From Arthrobacter sp. OVS8 (GTDB lineage Bacteria; Actinomycetota; Actinomycetes; Actinomycetales; Micrococcaceae), in assembly GCA_028370155.1 (NCBI GenBank), contig CP116670.1:992001-1056000 (forward strand): 64,000 bases of DNA, read 5' to 3'. Positions 1 through 8,679 of this stretch are shown here, one piece after another. Under the pieces are notes generated by a model. The model worked only from the letters and a program-made list of their open reading frames with translations. It searched no databases and had not been told where the DNA came from. Position numbers and translations under genes: made by a program. Numbering within the stretch: the stretch's first letter is position 1; each line of letters begins with the position of its first letter.

Positions 1-986
1 CCCAGGAAGAACTTGAACCAGTCCGGGTTCCACTGCGCGTAGACGATGCCCTTGTTGGCCATGCCGAAGATGAAGGCGCCGATCGCGCCGCCGATCGCCG
101 AACCGTAGCCGCCGGTCAGGAGGCAGCCGCCGATCACCGCGGCAATGATGTAGAGGAACTCGTTGCCCACGCCTTCACCGGACTGCACGGTGTCGAAAGC
201 GAAGAGGTTGTGCATACCCAGGACCCAGCCGCAGAAGCCCACGCCCATGAACAGGCCGATCTTGGTGGCCTTGACCGGGACACCCACGGCGCGGGCCGCG
301 TTCGCGTCGCCGCCGACCGCGAAGATCCAGTTCCCCACGCGGGTCCGCATCAGCACCCAGGTGGCCACCGCGACGAGCGCGATCCAGATGAACACGGTGA
401 TTTTGACGTCGACGCCGGCGATGTTCACCGAGGACGCGAAGACGGCCCGGGCGGAGTCGAAGCCTTCCATGTTGGAGATCGACGGGGAGGACACGGAGCC
501 GCCGATCATGCGGGTCAGGCCCAGGTTCAGGCCGGTCAGCATCAGGAACGTGGCCAGGGTGACGATGAAGGACGGCAGTTTGGTCTTCATCAGGATCCAG
601 CCGTTGAGGTAACCGATGCCCAGAGACACCAGCAGGGCCAGGCCGACGCCGACCCAGACGTTCGTGCTGAAGTACCAGCTGAACATCGACGCCGTCAGCG
701 CCGAGGAGATCACGGCGACGCCGGTGGAAAGGTCGAACTCCCCGCCGATCATCAGCAAGGACACCCCCACCGCCATGATGCCGATGGTGGAACTGCCGTA
801 CAGAATGGTCGCCAGCGCGTTGGGCTGGGTGAACGTCGGGGACACCACCGCGAAGAAGATGAAGAGGACGATCGCACCCACGAGGGCGCCGACCTCGGGC
901 CGGCCGAGGAGTTTCTGGAACGGACTGCGCTTGGCGACGCGCTCATCGGGCGCCGCTGTCTTTGTCTTGGTCTGGGTCATGGTCAT
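1..986 (-). CDS. Sugar ABC transporter permease (partial, C-terminus off the window)
   Basis: Membrane permease of an ABC sugar importer of the RbsC/AraH type. It forms the channel for the binding protein encoded upstream (1040-2033). The reading starts at the ATG at 986, preceded by AAGGAG at 994-999, and runs open off the left edge, giving about 328 residues. The N-terminus is charged and Thr/Lys-rich. Alternating hydrophobic segments follow, starting with GALVGAIVLFIFFAVV. A loop GGEFDLSTGV resembles the conserved GG-x-DLS-x-G motif of this family. It is unbroken, unlike most long genes here. The substrate cannot be told from sequence; the divergent sugar isomerase suggests a cyclitol or sugar. 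An ATG at 980 is the alternative start. Confidence 0.9.
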   Translation of the reverse strand, partial: MTMTQTKTKTAAPDERVAKRSPFQKLLGRPEVGALVGAIVLFIFFAVVSPTFTQPNALATILYGSSTIGIMAVGVSLLMIGGEFDLSTGVAVISSALTASMFSWYFSTNVWVGVGLALLVSLGIGYLNGWILMKTKLPSFIVTLATFLMLTGLNLGLTRMIGGSVSSPSISNMEGFDSARAVFASSVNIAGVDVKITVFIWIALVAVATWVLMRTRVGNWIFAVGGDANAARAVGVPVKATKIGLFMGVGFCGWVLGMHNLFAFDTVQSGEGVGNEFLYIIAAVIGGCLLTGGYGSAIGGAIGAFIFGMANKGIVYAQWNPDWFKFFL

Positions 987-1039
987 GATGGCTCTCCTTG
1001 CTGCCGGGCCGACGCGTGGCCGGCCCGGCCAGCGGGCTG

Positions 1040-2033
1040 TTAGCGGATACCCTGCTCGGCGTACTTCAGGACGTCCGCCGCGTTGCTCTTGTCGATGACG
1101 GCGGGGCCGGTGTAGACCTGCTGGCCACCGCCGACCTTGAAGCCGCCCACCTTGCTCAGCCATATGGCGTCTACGCTGCCGTAGCCCTGCAGGTACGGCT
1201 GCTGATCCACGGTGAATGCCACGCTTTCGTCTTCGATGGCCGCGGCGAGTTCACCGTTAAGGTCAAAGGATGCGACCTTGACTTTGCTTCCGGTCTCCTT
1301 GACGGCCTTGACAATCGTCAGGGTGAAGGGGGCCCCGAGGCCGATGATGGCGTCGGCATCCGGGGTTGACTGGAGCTTCGCGCTGACCGTGGAGGACACT
1401 GATGTCATGTCGGCACCGTTGACGTTGAGGATCTCTGTTCCGGGAACGTTTTCCTTGACTCCGGCGCAGCGGTTCTCGAGGCCCACGTGCCCCTGCTCCT
1501 GAATCACGCAGATCGGGTGTTTGATCCCCTCGGAGGCGAGCCGCTGTCCGACGGTAACGCCGGCGAGCTTGTCGCTCTGTCCAAAGTGGGTGAACGCGCC
1601 GAGGGCTTTGGACTGGTCTTCACCGGCGTTGAAACTTACGACGGGAATGCCGGCGTCGGTGGCCTTCTTCACGACGTCCTTGAGCGCTTCAGGCTTAGCG
1701 AGCGTGAGGACGATGCCGTCAACCTTCTGGTCAATGGCCTGCTGCACGAGCTGCGCCTGGCGGCCGCCTTCAGCGTCGCCGCTGTACAGAAGCTCGACGT
1801 TGTCCTTCGTCGCAGCCGTTTCGGCCCCCTTGCGCACGATGTCCCAAAACGTATCGCCGGCAGCGGCGTGCGTGATCATCGCTACCTTAATCCGCTCCGT
1901 GGAGGCGACCTGCCCGCCGCCCCGCCGGCACTCGCCGGTTCCGTTTTGCCCCCGCTGCTTGAGCATGCCGCTAACGCCAGAAGCGGAACGACGGCGAGAG
2001 CCGCAATGCCCTCCTCCAAGTGAAGTTTGCCAC
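1040..2033 (-). CDS. Sugar ABC transporter substrate-binding lipoprotein (two frameshifts)
   Basis: Periplasmic-binding-protein-like domain (type 1, RbsB/YtfQ class) that delivers a sugar to the adjacent permease. The start is GTG 2033 with AAGGAG at 2041-2046. A lipoprotein signal follows: MANFTWRRAL, then AALAVVPLLALAAC, where LALAAC is the lipobox. The mature part begins around QVASTERIKVAM and continues with DKVDGIVLTLA-like and PVVSFNAGEDQS segments to the C-terminus VLKYAEQGIR. Reading the whole protein needs two one-base insertions, near 2003 (after the first ten codons) and near 1915 (after the SAGGAG linker). Each looks like a base lost from a short run, so the gene is probably intact in the organism. 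It is 53 bp upstream of the permease, in one operon. Confidence 0.85.
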
Positions 2034-2150
2034 GTGAAATCTCCTTTGATTCGCACCAATGTCGGCCTTTTCGGAACGCTTCTCATGCCGCGGCATGGAG
2101 GAAAACGGAGGCCAAAGGGTTTATGAACGACTGTGATCCACCTCTCTTGG

Positions 2151-2204
2151 TGGAACGTTCCAACCATAGAACGGGAGGATTCTGAATGTCAATGGAACGT
2201 TCCA
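2151..2204. promoter_or_regulatory. Pair of LacI-type operators in a divergent promoter
   Basis: TGGAACGTTCCA occurs twice as a perfect 12-bp palindrome, at 2151-2162 and 2193-2204. The centres are 42 bp apart, about four helical turns. The central CG with GGAAC/GTTCC arms is the usual shape of a LacI/GalR operator. The sites lie between the minus-strand transporter and the plus-strand isomerase, so one repressor could silence both, possibly by looping. The regulator gene is not in the window. Confidence 0.75.
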
Positions 2205-2278
2205 TAAATGTGTGCTTTCATTCTTACAAGCACTGACTGCTCCCTGCGGCAGCCGCTGATCCGCTTCGAAGGAGAAGA

Positions 2279-3150
2279 ATGACCGACACCCCCGCTCCGA
2301 AACTTGTAGCGTCCTGCTGGACGAGCGCTGGCGCTGTCGCGCCGCTGCAAAAGCCCGAGACCAGCCCTGTGCCCATAGCCGACCGCCTCGAAGCCATCGC
2401 ATCCACGGGATGGTCAGGTTTCGGGCTCGCCCATGACGATCTGGCCGCAACACGCTCAAAACTGGGCTTCCCTGCGCTGCGGAGCCTCATCGACGACGCC
2501 GGCTTCCGCCACGTTGAAGTTGAACTCCTCACCGACTGGTGGGACTACAGCCTCGCCCACAATTGGCGGCCTCAGTTCGATCTCCTACTGGAGGCCGCAG
2601 AGACGCTCGATGCAAAGTTCATCAAAGTCGGAACGACTATGGGCAAACCCCTGGACGACCTCGACTTCCTCGTGGAACCCTCCGCCACCTGACCACCGAA
2701 GCCGCGCTTCGGGGGACACGCATTGCCCTTGAACCGATGCCATTTTCGATGGTCGGAACAGTGCCGGCGGCGGCCGCCCTCATGCGGAAAGTGGAGATGC
2801 CCGGATGCGGCCTGGTGGTCGACTACTGGCATGTCTTCCGGGCCGGAACGACCTTGGACGAGCTGTCCGGCAGTCTAGAAGCACACCAGATTTTCGGGGT
2901 GGAGCTCAACGACGCGGATACGAAAATTAGGGGCACTCTTTTCGAAGACACACGCGACAACCGACGCCTGTGTGGACAAGGCGACCAGGACGTCGTGGGG
3001 TTCATCCAGACGATGAAATTCATTGGCTTTGACGGACCCTGGGGTGTGGAAATCCTCTCCGATGAACATCGCGCACTGCCCGTTCAGGACGCACTCCGGG
3101 CGGCCCATGACACCGCATTGGCGTGCTTTAGAACGGAATCCCAACCCTAG
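2279..3150 (+). CDS. Sugar phosphate isomerase/epimerase, TIM-barrel family (frameshift)
   Basis: Xylose-isomerase-like TIM barrel (AP_endonuc_2 family), as in IolE/IolH-type sugar and cyclitol catabolism. Start ATG 2279 has GAAGGAG about 8 bp upstream. The first frame gives MTDTPAPKLVAS to about residue 135. The second frame continues with TRIALEPMPFSM (metal-ligand Glu), GLVVDYWHV (Asp), FGVELNDA (Glu) and GPWGVEILSDEH (Glu), the four acidic ligands expected of the family. The frames meet near 2690 if one base was lost. Total about 290 residues, normal for the family. Divergent from the sugar ABC transporter and sharing its operators, so it likely acts on the imported sugar. The exact substrate is unknown. 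Confidence 0.8.
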
Positions 3151-3218
3151 ACTCGGGAAATCCTTCTGGGATCCGGAAGTAGCGGCTGGGATAGCGAAGT
3201 TCAGGTAGGAGGAAGTCA

Positions 3219-3491
3219 GTGAAGAACAAGCTGTACCTACAGTCCAATTGGTTCCCGGTCGTGGGCGAGACTGTCGAAATCCGGCTCCATGACAAGCCAG
3301 TAAGGAGGGGCAGGGTCGACGGCGTGACTTCTGACGACCAAATCCTATGGCTGGCTGCCGACGGGGCTGAGCTCCGGGCCATGTTCGAACGCTGCCAGGA
3401 CTACTCCGTGTGGATTGAGTTCAAATGGGAAACAGGTTCCGCGGGGCGCGCAAAATCAGCAACGCACTTGAACACCTCTGCACGCTCTTGA
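3219..3491 (+). CDS. Small hypothetical protein, 3' end running into the flanking repeat
   Basis: About 90 residues from GTG 3219, with AGGAGGA at 3206-3212. The first 73 residues look like a real small beta-rich domain: MKNKLYLQSNWFPVVGE, then VRRGRVDGVTSDD and ILWLAADGAELRAMFE. I do not recognise a named family. From about 3436 the frame enters the 365-bp direct repeat and the composition changes (SAGRAKSATHLNTSARS). The C-terminus may therefore be altered by the duplication, or the gene may normally end just there. It is the last backbone gene before the island. Confidence 0.6.
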   Translation: MKNKLYLQSNWFPVVGETVEIRLHDKPVRRGRVDGVTSDDQILWLAADGAELRAMFERCQDYSVWIEFKWETGSAGRAKSATHLNTSARS

Positions 3492-3799
3492 CCGCCGTGC
3501 CGGAGGCCCACGAACGTCCGGCGCACCCAGCGCGAACTGATAGGCCCTCTTCCGCCCGCCAACAGCGATCGCCAAGAAGATCTGATCCCAATCAGCAGCA
3601 AGTCATGCAGTTCCACGCGCTCCCGACCATGAAGAAGCACGCAGCAAAACCACTGCCTAAACTCAGGGAAGGAGCCACCCTCCACAGCGCCGGCCAACAA
3701 AAAGGGCCCCGAAGTGGGCCCATAAGTTGACAATTGTGCACACTCAGAGGCCCACAAGCCCCTGACCAGCGAAAACACGTGCCCGAGGTGGGACTCGAA
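3436..3799. repeat. Left island boundary repeat (attL-like), with tRNA-Leu 3' fragment
   Basis: Nearly identical to 49336-49700: almost no differences over the first 235 bp, then about 90% with small indels. Its right end (3781-3799, GCCCGAGGTGGGACTCGAA) is the complement of the last 19 bases of the tRNA-Leu gene at 49681-49762. After that the copies diverge completely. This is the arrangement left by an element that integrated into the 3' end of a tRNA gene. The 345 bp of extra homology beyond the tRNA is longer than a normal att core. Confidence 0.85.
3700..3723 (-). terminator. Copy of the tRNA-Leu rho-independent terminator
   Basis: On the minus strand GGGCCC-acttcg-GGGCCC is followed by a T-rich tract. 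It matches the terminator beyond the intact tRNA-Leu (49599-49623), with one arm slightly changed. It lies in the left boundary repeat, next to the tRNA fragment. Confidence 0.6.
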
Positions 3800-3888
3800 A
3801 CGGGTTCCAGGCCTTGAACATCCGCCCCTCCCCGAAAACATCGCCAATCCGGCCCAGTCCGGCACCAATACGACCCGATCCGACGCCC

Positions 3889-3913
3889 AGGGTGTGCACA
3901 TTGTGCACACCCT
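3889..3913. repeat. Perfect 11-bp inverted repeat just inside the left island end
   Basis: AGGGTGTGCAC, spacer ATT, then GTGCACACCCT. It lies 90 bp inside the tRNA fragment. It could be a regulator or recombinase binding site of the element, or a hairpin terminator (CTCTCTTT follows). Half of it, TTGTGCACAC, also occurs inside both boundary repeats (near 3735 and 49636). Confidence 0.6.
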
Positions 3914-4486
3914 CTCTTTGCCCGCTGTCGGTGCTCCCAGCCAGACTGTTTCTATGGGCGTCCGTGCGGGGCGGTTGTGTCTTGCGCGCGATTTCGCTCC
4001 GATAGGAAGAGTTGGTCCCCTGATCCGGCCCCAAACGAGCACCGCACCAGTGAGCGGCCCTCATGCTGAAATCGATGACAATCATGGCGACAGGTTCCTC
4101 CTTTCCGAACATTTCATGGGGAAACGCACAGCAACCTGCATGACAAACCGACATCCCGGTCCCCCACGACGCCAGCACGCACCAGCCACGGCGCAGCTCA
4201 TCCCGCTGCAGCTAGCGCCACAACTCATATTGCGGAACTCCACCCGTTCGGCCGTGGCATAAGTCAACACCTTCCACGAGCACTCGCTCGCTAGGTCAAG
4301 GACTCAACAAACCCCTGGGCAGCCCCCTTATTCGCCAAGGCTTCCGGTGCTTTTTGGTCGGATTCCCCACACAACGGCAGGTGATCCAAGAAGCCGAGGG
4401 CGGGGAGAACCCGTGGTCGCCCTCCCCGCCGGTGACCGGAACGCCTCCCCTTCGGCAGGGTAATGGCGTCACAACTGGTAGTAGAC
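3914..4486. other. No gene recognised at the left end of the island
   Basis: Several open frames exist here but none has a credible start, ribosome site or family resemblance. This is where an integrase gene would be expected beside attL; I see none. Confidence 0.4.
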
Positions 4487-4565
4487 TCAGATCGGCTCTC
4501 CAGTCCCCCCAGCTTGGAGAGCCGGGAGCCTCCGCGTTTGAGTCCTGGACTCACGCGGAGGCTTT
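4487..4565. other. Two strong adjacent hairpins
   Basis: The first hairpin is GGCTCTCC...GGAGAGCC (arms 8 bp, 14-base loop, 4497-4526). The second is CCTCCGCG...CGCGGAGG (about 4530-4562) with an inner TGAGTC/GACTCA stem. CTTT follows. They sit beyond the 3' end of the gene at 4568-5047 and may be its terminator. The first hairpin and the sequence before it resemble 7549-7596 (both begin GACTCAGATCG and contain CTTGGAGA). Confidence 0.5.
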
Positions 4566-4567
4566 CC

Positions 4568-5047
4568 TCATACGCCCGGTAGATACACGGGCCGTAGCCA
4601 AGGGGCTGGCAACCCCGGATAGGCGTCCCGCAGAGATGGCGTCCTAGACCGAGCCCCGGACACGTCAGGCGGCTGGCACGGCGCCCCGGACTCCCCGGTC
4701 GAGCGGCCAGGAAGCGGCGCGACGCATTCGGTGCCCGGGTGTGAGACCAGTTGAGGACGTCCGGCAGGTGCTTCCAGCACGGCGAGCGGGAGTTCACGGT
4801 GGATGAGGTAGTCGCACGCTGCCGGGCCGGTCATCCTCAGCCCCGGGCACCTCATTCCACGGTGTTCAGTCGGGACATTGGCTACGCGCAAACCGGCTCT
4901 GAACCCCCTGCCACCAACGGGTACAACCCCCGCAAGCCCGCACCAGCTCAGGTACAAGCCATACAGCTCCTCCACGCTGAGACCGTCCCCGTCCGGATCT
5001 GCGGTGACGCACTCGTTGAGGAAATCTTCCAGTGGTGTCTTCGTCAT
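4568..5047 (-). CDS. Small island protein, LEDFL/YGLY family (paralogue of 36331-36585)
   Basis: Start ATG 5047 has AGGAGG about 6 bp upstream. It begins MTKTPLEDFLNECV, then ELYGLYLSWC, GFRAGLRVANV and MTGPAACDYLIH. The same order of motifs is seen in the protein at 36331 (FEQFLLEATV, CLYGLYTSWC, FRSAMERCGI, MAGQAAADYILS) and in the broken copy at 6004. The pattern resembles small domains related to primase C-terminal or DNA-binding modules of mobile elements, but I cannot assign a function. After about residue 85 the reading is Pro/Arg-rich with no counterpart in the paralogue, so the true stop may be hidden by a frameshift and the protein may be nearer 90 residues than 159. Confidence 0.65.
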   Translation of the reverse strand: MTKTPLEDFLNECVTADPDGDGLSVEELYGLYLSWCGLAGVVPVGGRGFRAGLRVANVPTEHRGMRCPGLRMTGPAACDYLIHRELPLAVLEAPAGRPQLVSHPGTECVAPLPGRSTGESGAPCQPPDVSGARSRTPSLRDAYPGLPAPWLRPVYLPGV

Positions 5048-5590
5048 CGTGGCCTCCTGCATCCTGGCGGCGTAGCCGCTCAAATGAAACAGCAACATCA
5101 TGAATGTGAAGCATGACCAGCCCAGAAACGCACGTTAAACACTAAGAATCTAGGAGCACCAATCCCCACTGTCAACCAGATTTTCCCGGGCGAACCCAGT
5201 GGACGATGGCTGCTTCAGTACATCCCGAGACAGGAGCCGCGGACCGACATTTCCAGCCAGAGCGAAGTGCGCCACAGCGATTTTCCACGCAGCATCCCGC
5301 TGTCCCGCCGCGCAAACCCGACACCCTCGCGGGCAGCTACATCCGGCGTCCAGGAAGTCCCCCTTAATACCGGAACAGTCTGGAAAACGCCCAGGAAAAT
5401 CCACGTCTGTCGAGGTGGCCACGACTCACTGGAAGCACCCGAGAACTACCTGACCTAACGGTTCACCCGCACAGGACCCCTGCTGGTCAGGTGCAGGGCG
5501 GACTCCTCTCTTCGCCGCGGTCGATACACAGACGTCGCAGGGTGTTTACCCGGTAATCTCGGCCTCTGCGTCCGCGCCACTACTTCGTTC
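5048..5590. other. Intergenic, no gene seen
   Basis: Upstream of the minus-strand gene at 5047. Open frames on both strands lack ribosome sites and family features. I see no RNA gene or repeat. Confidence 0.4.
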
Positions 5591-5595
5591 ACACA

Positions 5596-5751
5596 GTTCG
5601 CGACCGCGAAGGCCTAAGCAATGATGAAATGGCGGCTAGCTTGTTCGCCTCTGAAGCCACCATCAAATCTCACCTGCACAGCGTGTCGGACAAACTGGAG
5701 CACCGTGCTCGACTCCAGCGGGTCTCATTCGCCCACAACGCCGTCTACTGG
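5596..5751 (+). pseudogene. LuxR-type DNA-binding domain remnant
   Basis: In one frame the sequence reads RDREGLSNDEMAASLFAS, then EATIKSHLHSVSDKLEHR and RVSFAHNAVYW. This is the helix-turn-helix C-terminus of a NarL/LuxR response regulator (the usual form is GLSNxEIAxxLxxSExTVKxHVxxLxxKL, with VxFAYE at the end). No receiver domain, start codon or promoter precedes it, so it is a fragment. Similar remnants lie at 6944-7160 and 45790-45935. Confidence 0.65.
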
Positions 5752-6000
5752 GTACCTGAACTCGACAGACAACGCCTACCAACTGCACCGGGCACTGCCC
5801 CGGGGCCTGGTGGCAGGGAAGCAGAGCACTCGCGGCCGCGGGCCTCCCGCAGCTGCTCTGGACATGGCCCGCCGCCGTGTGTAAATTCTGTTTCAGGCTC
5901 CCCTCCGGGGTTGGAGTCCTCTTTGACGGTCGGGTGCAGGGCCGCAAGGTAATGCCGCTGTAGCCACGCGGCGGCGACGATGCACCCACGGAAGAAGGCC
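5752..6000. other. Intergenic; its last part is homologous to 36253-36330
   Basis: Most of this stretch shows nothing. From about 5932 (GGGTGCAGGGCCGCAAGG...GCCGCTGTAGC...ATGCACCCACGGAA) it parallels the sequence just upstream of the gene at 36331. The duplication between the two loci therefore includes upstream DNA. Confidence 0.45.
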
Positions 6001-6003
6001 ATG

Positions 6004-6240
6004 ATGGCCGGCTTGTACCTTGAGGATTTCCTCGACCGGGCAGCAGTGCCCGCCGCCGACAATCCCACGTTGGTTGCTTGTTGCCGGCGCGGCGCGGGGA
6101 CACCTTTAGGCGCCGCAGGGGACGGTGCCAGAACAAGGAGTGTCCGCACCGGCGGCTTCGACATGAGCCTCCCTGGGCCCCGCTCAGGGATGACCGCGGC
6201 AGCAGGGCGCACTCTTGCCAGTGACGCCTGTCGGGTGTAG
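6004..6240 (+). pseudogene. Truncated copy of the LEDFL small-protein family
   Basis: From ATG 6004 (or 6001) the frame reads MAGLYLEDFLDRAAVPAAD, matching the N-termini of the proteins at 5047 (MTKTPLEDFL) and 36331 (MAISHFEQFLLEATVPDE). It then loses similarity and the YGLY-x-SWC core is absent. It ends at 6240, immediately before the zinc-ribbon gene at 6243. At the second locus the same pair is in the opposite order (zinc-ribbon first, then LEDFL protein). Confidence 0.55.
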
Positions 6241-6242
6241 TC

Positions 6243-6665
6243 ATGTCCAGAAATCCCAAGCACAACTTGCCCCACGGCCCGGACCCGCAGCGTCCGAACC
6301 TTTGCTGCTCCCGGTGCGGGACGGAGGACCGTTTGTTCATCAGCGCCATCGCGCCGCCTGCACCGGCCTCTAGGAATTCCGTAGCGGTGTACTACACGTG
6401 CACGAAATGCGGGCTCTCACAGTGTTACTGGGCCGATGAGTCCCAGTTCATCGGCGCGTTGTACGTCATCGCGGGGCTGCCCGACGTGGTGCTCTTCGGT
6501 ACCCAGTACCTCCACTGCGGGCAGTCCCTGCAAAAGACCGCTTCGGGCGTTCTCAGGCTGGACGGTCGCATCGTCGAGGACGAGTTCCGGAACGCTATGG
6601 CCGTGTATCTGGAGATCCGTGTAATGGAGTGCCCGTGTGGCTACCGGCTGGTGCTCCCGGATTAG
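6243..6665 (+). CDS. Zinc-ribbon-like hypothetical protein (paralogue of 35508-35936)
   Basis: 140 residues from ATG 6243. Four cysteine knuckles are visible: CCSRCG (about residues 21-26), YTCTKCG (about 57), LHCGQ (about 96) and CPCGYRLVLPD at the end. The protein at 35508 has the same layout: WCTTCDTD, YTCVECS, FHCGR, CGCGFQIEIPD. C-x2-C pairs closed by a CxCG motif suggest structural zinc binding. No catalytic signature is visible and I do not know a name for the family. Each copy lies beside a member of the LEDFL family, which suggests the two work together. The start lacks a strong ribosome site; the truncated ORF upstream ends 2 bp before it. Confidence 0.7.
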   Translation: MSRNPKHNLPHGPDPQRPNLCCSRCGTEDRLFISAIAPPAPASRNSVAVYYTCTKCGLSQCYWADESQFIGALYVIAGLPDVVLFGTQYLHCGQSLQKTASGVLRLDGRIVEDEFRNAMAVYLEIRVMECPCGYRLVLPD

Positions 6666-6943
6666 AGACCCGAGGAAGCAGGCTCTGCAGGCACGACGTC
6701 GGCCGGATCCGCACGCAGCCCGTCACTGCGATGAGGAAGTCCGTGGACCAGACCTGCGCGCCGGTCTTCCTGGAAGGCCATACCGCGGCGTTTACTGCTT
6801 AAGTGGTCTTTCGCGCAGGTATATCCGTTAGGACAATCGGACCTCGGCCGTCACCAAAGTCGTTTAGGGTCGACGGAGGAGCAGGATCCGCCCATGCAGC
6901 ACTTCGGCGGATCCCTGCCCTCCCGCCCCGATTTGCGGCTCTG
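6666..6943. other. Intergenic, no gene seen
   Basis: No ORF here has a credible start or family match. Confidence 0.35.
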
Positions 6944-7160
6944 AATGTTGATATGCCCGACAGTTCCGGCACCGAGGTGTGCATGGCCCTCGCCGACCCT
7001 CACAAAGGCAGTAGATGAACCGCTATCGACCTCGGGGAAGGCCTGACCAACATCCAGATCAGCTTCTGGCGGAAGAACAGTCACGAACATGGTCCTGCCG
7101 CCCTGACGAAACTCGTTATGAGGAGCCGGAGCCAAGCCGCCCGTTCTCATAGCTCAGGCG
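6944..7160 (+). pseudogene. Decayed NarL-type response regulator
   Basis: Pieces of a two-domain regulator appear in different frames. Near 6944 the reading NVDMPDSSGTEVCMAL resembles the phosphoacceptor loop of a receiver (xDxxMPDxSGxEVC). Near 7030-7130 the reading GEGLTNIQISFWRKNS then ALTKLVMRSRSQAA resembles the LuxR helix-turn-helix and its C-terminal end. The material between is deleted. The second part closely resembles the remnant at 45800-45930 (GLTNRQISKEMF, SRSQAA), so both may descend from one duplicated gene. Confidence 0.55.
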
Positions 7161-8073
7161 CCCTGATTCCTCCGGTCGCTCCCGCCCAGAGCGGCTACTG
7201 GAGTAGCTCCAGCCCGGATCTGATTGCAACAGCCAGGGCAGCGCTGCTGAACTGCACGAGCGGGGCCCGCAGCGAGAACGCCCCCGCAGGAGTCTGGGGG
7301 AGACTACAACTGCAGGGGCGGTCACGTAACGTCGTCCCGCCTCAGGGGACGATGGCGGGAACTGACCAACCATAGATTGGTCGGGATTACAAGTCAAATG
7401 ACGACCGGAGGCTTCCAAGCTCGTCAGGCGCGCACAGGTCTCGAGACGTTAACTGGCAGGCAGGAGATCGCGGCGCATACTCTTCGGCGATGTCCGAAGG
7501 TCGCGTTTCCCTGCCGGTCAGCGGTTCTGACGGGCCCCAGTGTGCTGACTCAGATCGAATCTCCGATCCCCCAACTTGGAGAACTGGCGGATCGGCTATC
7601 CCGCGTGAGGGCGCATCTAGAGCTTCTACTCGGGAGGCGAATTGTGGATAGACGCCGGGCCCTACAAGTCACGGGTGGGATCGGGTCCGGACGGCCTCGG
7701 CCCGGGATCGGGCACAGGGCTTGGCCCAGGAAACGTCGGGTCAGGAGACCCCGGCGCAGGCACGGGGATGTCGGATCCGGGGAGTCGGGCAGCGGCCCGG
7801 GGTCTGGCGGAAACGGGTCGGGTTCGCGTTGCGGCGGAAGAGTCATGGACTACCCCTAAGGTCGTGCCTGAAGCGGAAGGAATTCCCAGACTAAGTCCCC
7901 GGGTCGGGAAAGGACAGGGGGCAAAATTTCCTCGCGGGGATACTCCGCGCCTACGCCGTCCTTGTCGTCGGCAACGCCCGGGTTGGCCATCAGTATCCAA
8001 GCGGACAGCTGCGATGAGCCGATCCTCGTTCTGGACGGCAGGAAAATCACTGCTGACTACAGCCCCGTTCCGC
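7161..8073. other. Long region without a recognised gene; G-rich repeats and a duplicated motif
   Basis: 7549-7596 (GACTCAGATCG...CTTGGAGAACT) resembles the first hairpin region at 4487-4535. From about 7670 to 7840 the DNA is rich in GGGTCGGG/CCCGG steps and gives Gly/Pro/Ser low-complexity frames on both strands (such as GPGSGTGLGPGNVGSG). I consider these non-coding. Confidence 0.4.
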
Positions 8074-8259
8074 CTAATTGACAGCATTGTCATCGCGGGG
8101 AGCATCCTTGTGTCGGGCTTCCTCCAGATGATGCTCGAGCTTCTCTTCAGCATCACGTCGGCGTTGACCCACAGTACGCATCTGCTGCGTAGTGGGTGAA
8201 CCGGCGAAGCCTTCCTGTGGGTGATGCTTTCGTGTTTTCTCGTCGTGACTTTCGCTCAT
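8074..8259 (-). CDS. Small hydrophilic protein of unknown function
   Basis: 61 residues from ATG 8259 with GGAAGG about 10 bp upstream. The sequence starts MSESHDEKTRKHHPQEGF, then has a helix rich in Arg/Glu (QRRRDAEEKLEHHLEEAR) and a charged tail. There is no membrane segment or known motif. The composition is that of small stress-associated, probably disordered proteins common in this group. It lies in the same orientation as the DUF6480 gene. Confidence 0.5.
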   Translation of the reverse strand: MSESHDEKTRKHHPQEGFAGSPTTQQMRTVGQRRRDAEEKLEHHLEEARHKDAPRDDNAVN

Positions 8260-8447
8260 ACTGGCATCCTTCCAGCATGAACCCGCGCGCGGAAGCCCGC
8301 GCTCCACCCATCCCAAGGGTAAAAAGGATTTCAGTCAATTCCATGCTTGGCCGCAACCGGATCACCCCGGGATGGATCGGTGCCACCGTTCCGCGGATCA
8401 GCTATCAGAGCCTTCGGTATCGACTGTAGAGCGGGAGCTGATTCGAC

Positions 8448-8679
8448 TCACTCCTCCTGGCCTTGGTCCCCACTCATCGAGTCCTCGGCCGGAGGCGTCT
8501 CCCCGGCGGTACCCCTCCCCCAGGCTCCAGCCCGGTTACGTTGCCTTCCAATGGATCCGGGTTGGCCGTGGCGGCGGCATCCTTGGCCTCCGCGGCATCG
8601 CCGCCGGCGGCCCTGTCTCGTCTCTGCTGCCGGGCTTGTCGGCATTGGAGGGATCGTTTTCCGGGTTGTAAATGCTCAT
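8448..8679 (-). CDS. DUF6480 family small acidic protein (two frameshifts)
   Basis: Start ATG 8679 gives MSIYNPENDPSNADKPGS. Restoring one G near 8612 and one near 8502 gives a continuous acidic protein containing GLEPGGGVPPGETPPAE and ending SMSGDQGQEE at 8450. The GLEPGGGVPPGETPPAE block is, from memory, the hallmark of the DUF6480 family of actinobacteria; its function is unknown. About 77 residues. Both breaks fall in G runs, matching the error pattern seen across the window. Confidence 0.65.

Noticed and set aside
210..1043. 277-codon plus-strand open frame, very rich in His, Asp and Arg
   Set aside because: Antisense of the sugar ABC permease, whose own frame has membrane helices and a ribosome site.
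3744..4178. 144-codon minus-strand open frame beside attL, considered as an integrase relic
   Set aside because: It spans the tRNA fragment and the palindrome and has none of the R-H-R-Y integrase motifs.
7642..8199. Gly/Pro/Ser-rich open frames
   Set aside because: Low-complexity GC-rich DNA open on both strands, no ribosome site and no family resemblance.
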